DNA of 11,518 nt. Source: CAZBQG01 sp964493945. Its GTDB lineage: Bacteria > Pseudomonadota > Alphaproteobacteria > Rhodospirillales > UBA2165. The notes below the pieces were generated by a model. That model did not search any database. It was not told where the DNA came from and worked only from the letters and a program-made list of their open reading frames with translations. The stretch's first letter is position 1. The number at the start of each line of letters is the position of its first letter. Positions 5,653 through 11,518 of the stretch are shown piece after piece. The stretch is taken from positions 1 to 11,518 of the forward strand of contig CAZBQG010000142.1 in NCBI GenBank assembly GCA_964493945.1, read 5' to 3'. The position numbers and the translations under genes are program-made.

Positions 5653-6907
5653 TCTTTGCCGGGGAGCTGGCGTTTTTCTCAATCTGGCGATCCTCGTTGC
5701 ACTCGGTGCCTGCGCCGAGCTGGACCTGCTGAGCGGACCATCTTCCAAAACCTCCGGAACCGCTAAAACGGCCAAACCCAAACCCTCCAAACCTGGGGCG
5801 GGCAGGCTGGGGCTGACCCCCGTCACCTTCGCCCAATTGTCCGGCTGGACCAAAGGCTCACAGGAAAAAGCGCTTCTTCCCCTGCTCAGAAGCTGCGCCG
5901 CTTTCGCTAAACGCCCCGATGCTAAATTGCTGCGGGCCGACGGGTTGGGCGGCAAGGTGGGCGATTGGCGCCTGATCTGCACCGCCGCGGCCGATCAAAA
6001 ACTGGCCCGGACCAACCGAACCGCTGTCCGGGCTTTTTTCGAAATGTGGTTCAGGCCCCTAGCCGTCAGCGATGGGGAAAAGGGCATAGGGCTTTTTACC
6101 GGATATTTCGAACCCCATCTGCGGGGCTCCTGGAGCAAAACGGCGAAATACAAGTTTCCCCTCTATCGCCGCCCACCGGAATTGATCAATGTGGATCTGG
6201 GGCGCTTCCGCCCGGCCCTCAGGGGGCGGGGCATTTCAGGCTCGGTCAGAGGAAAGCGGCTGGTGCCTTTTGCCGACCGCAAAGCGATCCGCCGGGGTGC
6301 TCTGGCCGGGCGCGGTCTGGAATTCCTCTGGGTCGATAATGAAGTGGATGTATTTTTCCTCCATGTGCAGGGTTCGGGCCGGGTGGTGATGACGGATGGA
6401 TCGGTGGTGCGGGTCGGTTTCGCCGGGCGCAATGGGCTGCCCTATAAATCCATTGGCCGTGAAATGATTAAAATGGGCGTATTGCAACGGGACAAAGTCT
6501 CCATGCAATCCATCCGCCAATGGCTGAGCGCCAATCCGCTCAGGGCCAAAGACGTCATGGACCGCAACAAATCCTATATCTTTTTTAGCCGGATTAAGGG
6601 ACCCGGCCCTGTCGGCGCCCAGGGCGTTGCGCTGACGCCGGGGCGCAGCCTGGCCGTGGACCGGCGCTATTTTCCCCTGGGCCTGCCCTTTTGGCTCGAT
6701 ACCAGTGATCCGTTGGACGGGAGGAAGCCACTTAGGCGCCTCATGATCGCCCAGGATACGGGTGGCGCCATCACCGGCCCGGTGCGCGGCGATCTGTTCT
6801 GGGGATATGGGGCTGAAGCCCGCGAGCGGGCGGGAAAGATGAAATCCAGCGGGCGTTATTTCATCCTGCTGCCCAAATTTATCGCCGGGGCGGCGCCCGG
6901 CAGCTGA
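5630..6907 (+). CDS. mltA: Membrane-bound lytic murein transglycosylase A (lipoprotein)
   Basis: Cleaves the glycan strand of peptidoglycan between MurNAc and GlcNAc to leave 1,6-anhydro ends; it acts in the periplasm as a lipoprotein. The product is 425 aa from TTG 5630. The N-terminus is a lipoprotein signal: basic n-region (Arg2, Arg11), hydrophobic VFLNLAILVALGA, and lipobox LGAC with Cys28. A Lys/Pro-rich linker follows. The MltA domain holds GLFTGYFEPHLRGS, YRRPPELI, DRKAIRRGAL and VFFLHVQGSGRV. The C-terminal 3D domain has GVALTPGRSLAVD, AQDTGGAITGPVRGDLFWG with Asp376 and Asp388 (the catalytic aspartate should be among these), then GYGAEA and GRYFILLP. There is no in-frame ATG or GTG near the signal peptide. 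TTG 5630, inside the last codons of timA (23-bp overlap, no clear ribosome-binding site), is the only start that gives a signal peptide. The frame is open further upstream. Confidence 0.93.
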   Translation: MRPAVWNNLCRGAGVFLNLAILVALGACAELDLLSGPSSKTSGTAKTAKPKPSKPGAGRLGLTPVTFAQLSGWTKGSQEKALLPLLRSCAAFAKRPDAKLLRADGLGGKVGDWRLICTAAADQKLARTNRTAVRAFFEMWFRPLAVSDGEKGIGLFTGYFEPHLRGSWSKTAKYKFPLYRRPPELINVDLGRFRPALRGRGISGSVRGKRLVPFADRKAIRRGALAGRGLEFLWVDNEVDVFFLHVQGSGRVVMTDGSVVRVGFAGRNGLPYKSIGREMIKMGVLQRDKVSMQSIRQWLSANPLRAKDVMDRNKSYIFFSRIKGPGPVGAQGVALTPGRSLAVDRRYFPLGLPFWLDTSDPLDGRKPLRRLMIAQDTGGAITGPVRGDLFWGYGAEARERAGKMKSSGRYFILLPKFIAGAAPGS

Positions 6908-6912
6908 CGCGG

Positions 6913-6933
6913 GGGAGGGGAGTGAGGCCTCCC
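6913..6933 (+). terminator. GC-rich hairpin after mltA
   Basis: GGGAGG (6913-6918) can pair with CCTCCC (6928-6933), or GGGAG (6918-6922) with CTCCC (6929-6933), just after the mltA stop. There is no U-tract, so this may be a weak terminator, an attenuating or stabilising hairpin, or chance. If it terminates, lutABC would need its own promoter. Confidence 0.25.
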
Positions 6934-6944
6934 GGCACTTGCCT

Positions 6945-6961
6945 TTAATCCGGTTAATCCG
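6945..6961 (+). repeat. Tandem TTAATCCG repeat before lutA, possible operator
   Basis: TTAATCCG occurs at 6945-6952 and 6954-6961 (9-nt period), ending 12 nt before the lutA ATG. The 66-bp mltA-lutA gap is the largest on the plus strand downstream of timA, so it is the natural place for lut control. The repeat does not match the LldR-type operator pattern I know. No Shine-Dalgarno is visible before lutA. Confidence 0.3.
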
Positions 6962-6973
6962 CATTCTGCGTTT

Positions 6974-7747
6974 ATGGCCTCATCCTCCCAAGCCCAGCCC
7001 AGGGCCGCCCTTCTGGTTACCTGCCTGGTGGATTTGTTCCGCCCCAGCGTGGGGTTTGCCGCCAATGATTTAGTGGAAGGGGCGGGCTGCCGGGTTGAGG
7101 TGCCGCCTACCCAGACCTGTTGCGGACAGCCGGCCCATAACGCAGGCGCCACCCATGAGGCCCGCGCCATCGCCAAACGGGTGATCGGGGAATTTGCTGA
7201 TCATGATTATGTGGTGGCGCCGTCGGGGTCCTGCGCCGGCATGGTCCATTGTCATTACCCGGAACTTTTCGAAGATGATCCGGATTGGCAAACCCGCGCC
7301 CGGGCGCTGGCCGGCAAGACATTTGAATTGACTTCATTTCTGGTGGATCGGTTGGGCGTGGATAAGGTTGCCTCCAGGCTCGATGGGATCGCCGCCTATC
7401 ACGATGGCTGTTCGGGTAAAAGAGAGTTGGGCATCTCGGCCCAGCCCCGGCGCCTTTTGCAATCGGTCGAGGGGCTTGAGGTCAGAGAGCGCAAGGACCC
7501 AGGCCTCTGTTGCGGGTTCGGAGGCACCTTCGCGGTAACCTTCGACAGGATTTCTGCCCGCATGACCGGCGATTGCGCCCGGGATCTGGAAGGGACCGGG
7601 GCGCAATTTTTGTTGGGCGGCGATCTCGGCTGTTTGCTCAATCTGGCCGGCTGGCTGAGGCGCAAAGGCTCACCTGTGGAAGTGCGCCATGTTGCGGAAA
7701 TTTTGGCCGGGCGGATGGACACGGCTCCTATTGGGCGGGCTGGGTGA
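6974..7747 (+). CDS. lutA: (Fe-S)-binding protein of L-lactate oxidation complex, LutA/YkgE-like
   Basis: One of three subunits of the LutABC iron-sulfur L-lactate dehydrogenase, which oxidises L-lactate to pyruvate. It is 257 aa, slightly longer than LutA of Bacillus. It has the two cysteine-rich CCG domains: TCCGQPAHNAG (48-58) with SGSC (84-87), then HDGC (143-146) before RELGI (150-154), CCGFGGTFAV (179-188) and GDLGC (216-220). The second domain reads HDGCSGKRELG where many relatives have HxSCHxxRxLG; the cysteine is kept. ATG 6974 is the only usable start, because a stop lies upstream in frame at 6923. It is unusual to meet lut genes between mltA and smr. No lactate permease or lut regulator is in the window. 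An alternative family reading is the glycolate-oxidase/heterodisulfide-reductase type CCG protein, which the neighbours argue against. Confidence 0.9.
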   Translation: MASSSQAQPRAALLVTCLVDLFRPSVGFAANDLVEGAGCRVEVPPTQTCCGQPAHNAGATHEARAIAKRVIGEFADHDYVVAPSGSCAGMVHCHYPELFEDDPDWQTRARALAGKTFELTSFLVDRLGVDKVASRLDGIAAYHDGCSGKRELGISAQPRRLLQSVEGLEVRERKDPGLCCGFGGTFAVTFDRISARMTGDCARDLEGTGAQFLLGGDLGCLLNLAGWLRRKGSPVEVRHVAEILAGRMDTAPIGRAG

Positions 7748-9153
7748 TGGAGTTTTCCAGTCACAGATTCAAGGAAAAGGCCCGGGCTGGTCTGGACAAC
7801 GATGCGCTCCGCCAGGCCATGGGCAATATCGATACAGGCTTTCAGGCCCGCCGGCGGGCGGCCATGAAGCGCATGCCGGAATTTGAAAAGCTGCAGGCGC
7901 GGGCCGCGCTCATCCAGGACCGGGCGCTGGATGATCTGGATACGCATCTGGAAAGTTTCGCCGCCCAGGTGGAAAAGCGTGGCGGCCAAGTTCATTGGTG
8001 CTCCAAACCCCAGGATGCGTGCGATGCGGTGCTGGCGATTTGCCGGGAGCGCGGCGCCAAACGGGTGATCAAGGGCAAGTCCATGGTGTCCGAGGAAATC
8101 GGGCTTAACGAATATCTCACCCAAAACGGCATCTCGCCGGTGGAAACGGATTTGGGCGAATATATCATTCAAATTCGTGATGAGGCGCCAAGCCGCATCA
8201 TCGCGCCCGCGCTCCATCTGACCGAGGCCCAGATCACCGAAAGCTTCCGCCAGACTCATGTGCATCTGGACAAGGACCGCACCTTGGACAGCGCCGATGA
8301 TCTGCTGACCGAGGCCCGCACCCTGTTGCGCCGTCATTTCCTGGAAGCCGGGATAGGCATCACCGGGGCCAATTTTCTCATCGCCGAGACCGGAACGGCG
8401 GTGATCGTCACCAATGACGGAAATGGCGATCTGTCCCGCACCCTGCCAATCGTGCATATCATCATCACCAGCATCGAGAAAATAATCCCCACCCTGGAAG
8501 AGGCCACCACCTATCTGCGCCTCCTTGTCCGTTCGGCCACGGGCCAGGAACAATCGGTCTATACCAGCTTCGTTTCAGGGCCCAAAACCGATGGCGAATT
8601 GGACGGGCCCGGGGAATTCCATGTGGTTTTGGTGGATAATGGAAGAAGTGAATTAATCGGTGGCCAGTTCCGAGACATGGTCCGCTGTATCAAATGCGGC
8701 GCCTGCCTGAATCATTGCCCGGTCTATAAATCCATCGGCGGGCATGCCTATGGATGGGTGTATCCGGGACCCATGGGCGCCGTGCTCACGCCCGCGCTCA
8801 AGGGGCTGGACGGGGCCAGAGCCTTGCCCTTCGCCTCCACCTTTTGCGGGCGCTGCGACGAGGTCTGCCCGGTCCAAATTCCTCTCACCAGGCTTTTGCG
8901 CCAGTGGCGGGAACGGGCCTTCAAAGATGGCCTGGCGGGCTGGAAAATGCGCTGGGGCATAAAGCTTTGGGGTTTTTTTGCCCGCCATCCCAGGCTTTAT
9001 CGTTACGAATTTAATATGAAAGCCCGGCTGCTGGCCTTCCTGGGCCGGAAAAGGGGTGTTTTACGCCATGTGCCGTTTCTCACCGCCTGGACCCGGGAGC
9101 GCGATCTGCCGGCACCGGAAGGACGCACATTCATGGATTATTGGAATAAATAA
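7747..9153 (+). CDS. lutB: Iron-sulfur subunit of L-lactate oxidation complex, LutB/YkgF-like
   Basis: Electron-transfer subunit of LutABC. The product is 468 aa, typical. The N-terminal two-thirds is the LUD-type domain shared with LutC: VIKGKSMVSEEIGLN (107-121), LGEYIIQ (136-142), GANFLIAETGTAV (207-219). The C-terminal ferredoxin-like part has CIKCGACLNHCP (Cys314, 317, 320, 324), then GGHAYGWVYPGPMGAVLTP (331-349) and CGRCDEVCPVQIPL (Cys367, 370, 374), for two 4Fe-4S clusters. The junction with lutA is GTGATG: ATG 7747 shares one base with the lutA stop. GTG 7744 is an alternative that adds one residue. No strong ribosome-binding site is seen, so translation is probably coupled. The frame is open well upstream inside lutA but only this start gives the family N-terminus. 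Confidence 0.95.
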   Translation: MEFSSHRFKEKARAGLDNDALRQAMGNIDTGFQARRRAAMKRMPEFEKLQARAALIQDRALDDLDTHLESFAAQVEKRGGQVHWCSKPQDACDAVLAICRERGAKRVIKGKSMVSEEIGLNEYLTQNGISPVETDLGEYIIQIRDEAPSRIIAPALHLTEAQITESFRQTHVHLDKDRTLDSADDLLTEARTLLRRHFLEAGIGITGANFLIAETGTAVIVTNDGNGDLSRTLPIVHIIITSIEKIIPTLEEATTYLRLLVRSATGQEQSVYTSFVSGPKTDGELDGPGEFHVVLVDNGRSELIGGQFRDMVRCIKCGACLNHCPVYKSIGGHAYGWVYPGPMGAVLTPALKGLDGARALPFASTFCGRCDEVCPVQIPLTRLLRQWRERAFKDGLAGWKMRWGIKLWGFFARHPRLYRYEFNMKARLLAFLGRKRGVLRHVPFLTAWTRERDLPAPEGRTFMDYWNK

Positions 9154-9785
9154 TGGATGGGCGCAGCACGATACTCACCGCGCTCCGCCGGGCACCCCAC
9201 CGCTCCCACCCGGCGCCCGGAAAGGATGCGGTTTTTGAGGCCCTCACCCGGAATCCACAAAGTATGACTCGCCGGGTGGAAATTTTTCGGACCAAGGCCC
9301 ACGAAGTGGACGCCACCACGGCGGTAATTGCGGGTCCCTCCCGGCTGCCTGGCGAGATAGACGGTTATCTCCGCCGTACCGGGCAGGATGGGCCGGTCCG
9401 GCGAAGTTCCATGGAACTGTTGGAAAGTCTGGATTTCGCCACAGGTGCCGCCCAAGACGGGGACCAGGTGGGACTGGCCCATGCTTATGCGGGTATTGCC
9501 GAGACCGGAACCCTTGTTTTGTGCTCAGGCCCGGAAAGCCCGGTCAGCATCAATTTTCTGCCTGAAACCCATCTGGTGATCCTGCCTGCCTGGCGCATCC
9601 TGAATGCTTGCGAGGAAATCTGGGATTTGTTGCGCCGGGAGGCGGAAGGGGCTGAGTTCATGCCCCCCTGCCTCAACTGGATTACTGGGCCGTCGCGCAC
9701 GGCCGATATCGAGCAGCAATTGCAATTGGGCGTGCATGGCCCCAGAAATCTGCATATCCTGATTCTGGAAGACGAAAATGGCTAA
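9153..9785 (+). CDS. lutC: LUD-domain subunit of L-lactate oxidation complex, LutC/YkgG-like
   Basis: Third subunit of the LutABC complex. The product is 210 aa, close to the usual LutC length. The LUD domain carries GIAETGTLVL (114-123), INFLPETHLVIL (133-144) and the strongly conserved C-terminal ITGPSRTADIEQQLQLGVHG (177-196) ending in LHILIL. The start ATG shares its A with the lutB stop (TAATG), and an AT-only inverted repeat (ATTATT 9137-9142, AATAAT 9149-9154) spans the junction. The last 8 nt overlap the smr gene. This tight packing means smr is probably translated from the lut message. LUD proteins also occur alone, but its position after lutB makes LutC the clear call. Confidence 0.94.
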   Translation: MDGRSTILTALRRAPHRSHPAPGKDAVFEALTRNPQSMTRRVEIFRTKAHEVDATTAVIAGPSRLPGEIDGYLRRTGQDGPVRRSSMELLESLDFATGAAQDGDQVGLAHAYAGIAETGTLVLCSGPESPVSINFLPETHLVILPAWRILNACEEIWDLLRREAEGAEFMPPCLNWITGPSRTADIEQQLQLGVHGPRNLHILILEDENG

Positions 9786-10329
9786 AAAACCTCCTCCCTT
9801 GATCGACGATCAGGACGCCAAGCTCCTGGAAAAGGTGTTTAGCGATGTGGAGCCTCTGCCCGGGCGAAAAATAGGTAAGGGAGCTAAAAAACCAAGATCG
9901 TTACTGAAACGCAACGAAAAACCCCCAGCCCCCCGGCATGGAAATTCAAACCCGGTGCCCAAATCAGACCATTTACCCGAACTTGAACATGGCGCCGCCC
10001 CCGGCCTGGATAAACGCACGGCCCAGCGTATGCGCCGGGGCCGCATGCGTATCGAAGCCCGGCTTGATCTCCATGGCATGACCCAGGACGCCGCACATGG
10101 CGCCTTGGGCCGGTTTCTGGCTGATGCCCAGGCGGCGGGCAAGCGGGGCATTATTGTGATTACCGGCAAGGGCTCCCGCGCCGAAGGGCCCACCGGCGTG
10201 TTGCAGGGCGCCGTCCCCCGCTGGCTCAACGAGCCCGGCATGCGCGGGCGCATTCTGTCTTTCAGCCACGCCCAACCCAAGGACGGCGGCACGGGCGCGC
10301 TTTATGTGATGCTCAGGAGGCTCAAATAA
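9778..10329 (+). CDS. Smr domain protein (MutS2 C-terminal-like endonuclease domain)
   Basis: Stand-alone Smr-domain protein of the YdaL/SmrA type. Smr domains are nucleic-acid-binding and often nicking nucleases; recent work on homologues concerns cleavage of mRNA at stalled or collided ribosomes, and I do not know which role applies here. The product is 183 aa. The N-terminal half (1-90) is basic, Lys/Pro-rich and probably disordered, ending in an Arg-rich patch (84-92). The Smr domain (about 93-183) has LDLHGMTQDAA (96-106), VITGKGSR (127-134), GVLQGAVPRWL (140-150), and GGTGALYVMLRR (170-181). GGAAG 6 nt before ATG 9778 supports the start, which overlaps lutC by 8 bp. In many alphaproteobacteria the gene follows mltA directly, so lutABC appears interposed here. 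No hallmark residue is missing. Confidence 0.92.
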   Translation: MAKKPPPLIDDQDAKLLEKVFSDVEPLPGRKIGKGAKKPRSLLKRNEKPPAPRHGNSNPVPKSDHLPELEHGAAPGLDKRTAQRMRRGRMRIEARLDLHGMTQDAAHGALGRFLADAQAAGKRGIIVITGKGSRAEGPTGVLQGAVPRWLNEPGMRGRILSFSHAQPKDGGTGALYVMLRRLK

Positions 10330-10330
10330 A

Positions 10331-10696
10331 ATGACCCCCTTTGGTGCCAAACTCCGCCAGTTGCGGGCCGGGCGGGGCTTGCGTCTGAAACAGATGGCCG
10401 AGGATTTGCAGGTCTCGGCGGCCTATCTGTCGGCCCTGGAACATGGCCACCGGGGCCGCCCGGCGCCGGGCCTGGTCATGCAGATTGCCGGCTATTTCGA
10501 ATTGATCTGGGACGAGGTGGAGGAACTCAAACGCCTGGCGCAGCTCTCCCATCCCCGCGTCCCCGTGGAAACCGGCGGCCTCAGCCCCCGTGCAACCCTG
10601 TTGGCCAATCTTCTGGCGGAAGAAATCGGTACGCTGGATGACGAAATGATCGAACGGATGCTGGCCGAACTTGGAGCGGAGGAATCTACAGAATAA
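10331..10696 (+). CDS. XRE-family helix-turn-helix regulator
   Basis: Small DNA-binding protein of 121 aa. The Cro/CI-type HTH covers about residues 5-60: FGAKLRQLRAGRGLRLKQMA, then VSAAYLSALEHGHRG as turn and recognition helix, then IAGYFEL. The C-terminal half (about 61-121) is helical and acidic with no recognisable ligand-binding domain. AGGAGG (10315-10320) is 10 nt before the ATG, the strongest ribosome-binding site in the window, and the gene begins 1 nt after smr. It therefore looks like the last gene of the plus-strand unit. Its stop overlaps the hslU stop on the other strand by 11 bp. Targets are unknown; autoregulation, or control of the smr or hsl side, is speculation. Confidence 0.87.
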   Translation: MTPFGAKLRQLRAGRGLRLKQMAEDLQVSAAYLSALEHGHRGRPAPGLVMQIAGYFELIWDEVEELKRLAQLSHPRVPVETGGLSPRATLLANLLAEEIGTLDDEMIERMLAELGAEESTE

Positions 10697-11518
10697 ATTT
10701 CGTCAAATCGGATTCCTTGGCCAGATCGCCGACCTTTTCACGGACCATCCCGGCATCCACTTCATAGGTTTCGCCGCCCCGGTCGGTGGCGCTGAAGCTA
10801 ATATCTTCCAGAAGCTTTTCCAACACGGTGTGCAGGCGCCGGGCTCCGATATTTTCAATGCCCGCATTGATTTCGGCGGCCAGTTCGGCGATTTCACCGA
10901 TGGCTTCCGTGCTGATTTCCAGGGTCACCTCTTCGGTTTTCATCAGGGCCTTATATTGGGTGATCAGGTTGGCTTCGGGCTCGGTCAGGATGCGTACCAG
11001 ATCCTCGGTGGTCAGGGCGGCAAGCTCGACCCGGATGGGCAGGCGGCCTTGCAGTTCGGGCAACAGATCGGACGGTTTGGCCAGATGAAAGGCGCCGGAC
11101 GCTATGAACAAAATATGATCGGTTTTTATGGCGCCGTGTTTGGTGGTAACAGTGGTCCCTTCGATCAGGGGAAGCAGGTCGCGCTGCACCCCTTCGCGGC
11201 TCACATCGCCGCCCTGGCGTTCGGACCGGACAGTGATCTTGTCGATCTCGTCCAGAAATACGATGCCGTTATTTTCCACCGCCTCCATGGCATCCTTGAC
11301 GACGGTGTCTTCGTCCAGAAGGTTATCGCTCTCATCGGCGATCAGCACTTCATAGGATTCGGCCACCGTCATGCGTTTGGATTTGGTCTTGGGACCGAAG
11401 GCCTTGCCCAGCATGTCGTTAATATTGATCATGCCCATCTGGGCGCCGGGCACACCGGGAATGTCAAACGACGGCATGCCCCCGCCGCCCTGGTCGGAAA
11501 CATCCACGTCGATTTCCT
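10686..11518 (-). CDS. hslU: HslU, ATPase subunit of the HslUV (ClpYQ) protease (5' end outside the window)
   Basis: AAA+ unfoldase that feeds proteins into the HslV peptidase in the cytoplasm. Only the C-terminal roughly 276 residues are present; the frame is open to the right edge, so the start, Walker A and pore loop lie beyond it. The visible part opens inside the I domain with EIDVDV and GGGMPSFDIPGVPGAQMG. The Walker B motif GIVFLDEIDK is encoded at 11267-11238, followed by REGVQRDLLPLIEG, the sensor-1 strand ILFIASGAFH, ELQGRLPIRVEL and GARRLHTVLEKLLEDISF with the sensor-2 Arg. The protein ends in DLTKFIL, matching the family C-terminal tail that inserts into HslV. The stop is TAG at 10688-10686. 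hslV would be expected to the right. Confidence 0.97.
   Translation of the reverse strand, partial: EIDVDVSDQGGGGMPSFDIPGVPGAQMGMININDMLGKAFGPKTKSKRMTVAESYEVLIADESDNLLDEDTVVKDAMEAVENNGIVFLDEIDKITVRSERQGGDVSREGVQRDLLPLIEGTTVTTKHGAIKTDHILFIASGAFHLAKPSDLLPELQGRLPIRVELAALTTEDLVRILTEPEANLITQYKALMKTEEVTLEISTEAIGEIAELAAEINAGIENIGARRLHTVLEKLLEDISFSATDRGGETYEVDAGMVREKVGDLAKESDLTKFIL

Noticed and set aside
6236..6964. Minus-strand open frame opposite the end of mltA
   Set aside because: It is antisense to the MltA and 3D domains and has no domain of its own.
7399..8553. Very long minus-strand open frame (384 codons) across lutA and lutB
   Set aside because: It spans two genes with unmistakable CCG and 4Fe-4S motifs; its residues are a codon-bias shadow with no domain.
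6974..9785. Recent horizontal transfer or mobile element carrying lutABC
   Set aside because: No transposase, integrase, terminal repeats, tRNA or composition shift is visible at the borders, and the genes are translationally interlocked with smr.
9810..10292. Minus-strand open frame of 160 codons within smr
   Set aside because: Composition is typical of a shadow frame (Arg/Pro/Ser-rich), and the plus-strand Smr domain is clear.
1..11518. Defence system, CRISPR array, toxin-antitoxin pair or biosynthetic cluster
   Set aside because: All genes of any size are assigned to housekeeping or metabolic families. The XRE gene has no toxin partner: its neighbours are smr and hslU.

Overview
The window reads as ordinary, densely packed chromosome from an alphaproteobacterium. 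The evidence is the gene order and the character of the proteins, for example the FHLHLVSDATGET start of PpsR, the GLTGSIAMGKT P-loop of CoaE, and SecB, FxsA and TimA next to each other. From memory of alphaproteobacterial genomes, the run ppsR-maf-aroE-coaE-dnaQ / secB-fxsA / timA-mltA-smr / hslU is a conserved block, often near hemE and hslV. The G+C-rich coding and the presence of lutABC would fit a Rhodospirillales-like organism, but genus cannot be set from the sequence.

Layout. (1) 98-3679, plus strand: an operon-like run ppsR, maf, aroE, coaE, dnaQ with gaps of at most 7 nt or short overlaps. It covers PEP-cycle control, nucleotide house-cleaning, the shikimate step, the last step of CoA synthesis, and a DnaQ-family exonuclease. 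(2) 3707-4792, minus strand: fxsA then secB, convergent with dnaQ and divergent from timA. (3) A roughly 180-bp divergent spacer (4793-4974) that can fold into a compact GC-rich structure. (4) 4975-6907, plus strand: timA (Tim44-domain membrane protein) and mltA (lytic transglycosylase lipoprotein, apparently starting at TTG inside timA). (5) 6974-9785, plus strand: lutABC, an iron-sulfur L-lactate-oxidising complex, set between mltA and smr. (6) 9778-10696, plus strand: smr (overlapping lutC by 8 bp) and a small XRE-type regulator. (7) 10686-11518, minus strand: the C-terminal two-thirds of hslU, running off the right edge and overlapping the xre gene tail to tail.

Working together: PpsR and LutABC both bear on pyruvate/PEP flux (lactate to pyruvate, and control of a pyruvate-PEP interconverting enzyme). 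SecB, TimA, MltA and FxsA are envelope or protein-export functions, and HslU is the unfoldase of the HslUV protease. No mobile element, CRISPR array, tRNA or rRNA was seen. I found no convincing new multi-gene system. The points worth a second look are the position of lutABC, the structured fxsA/timA spacer, the non-ATG mltA start, short direct repeats at three gene boundaries, and the overlapping xre/hslU ends.
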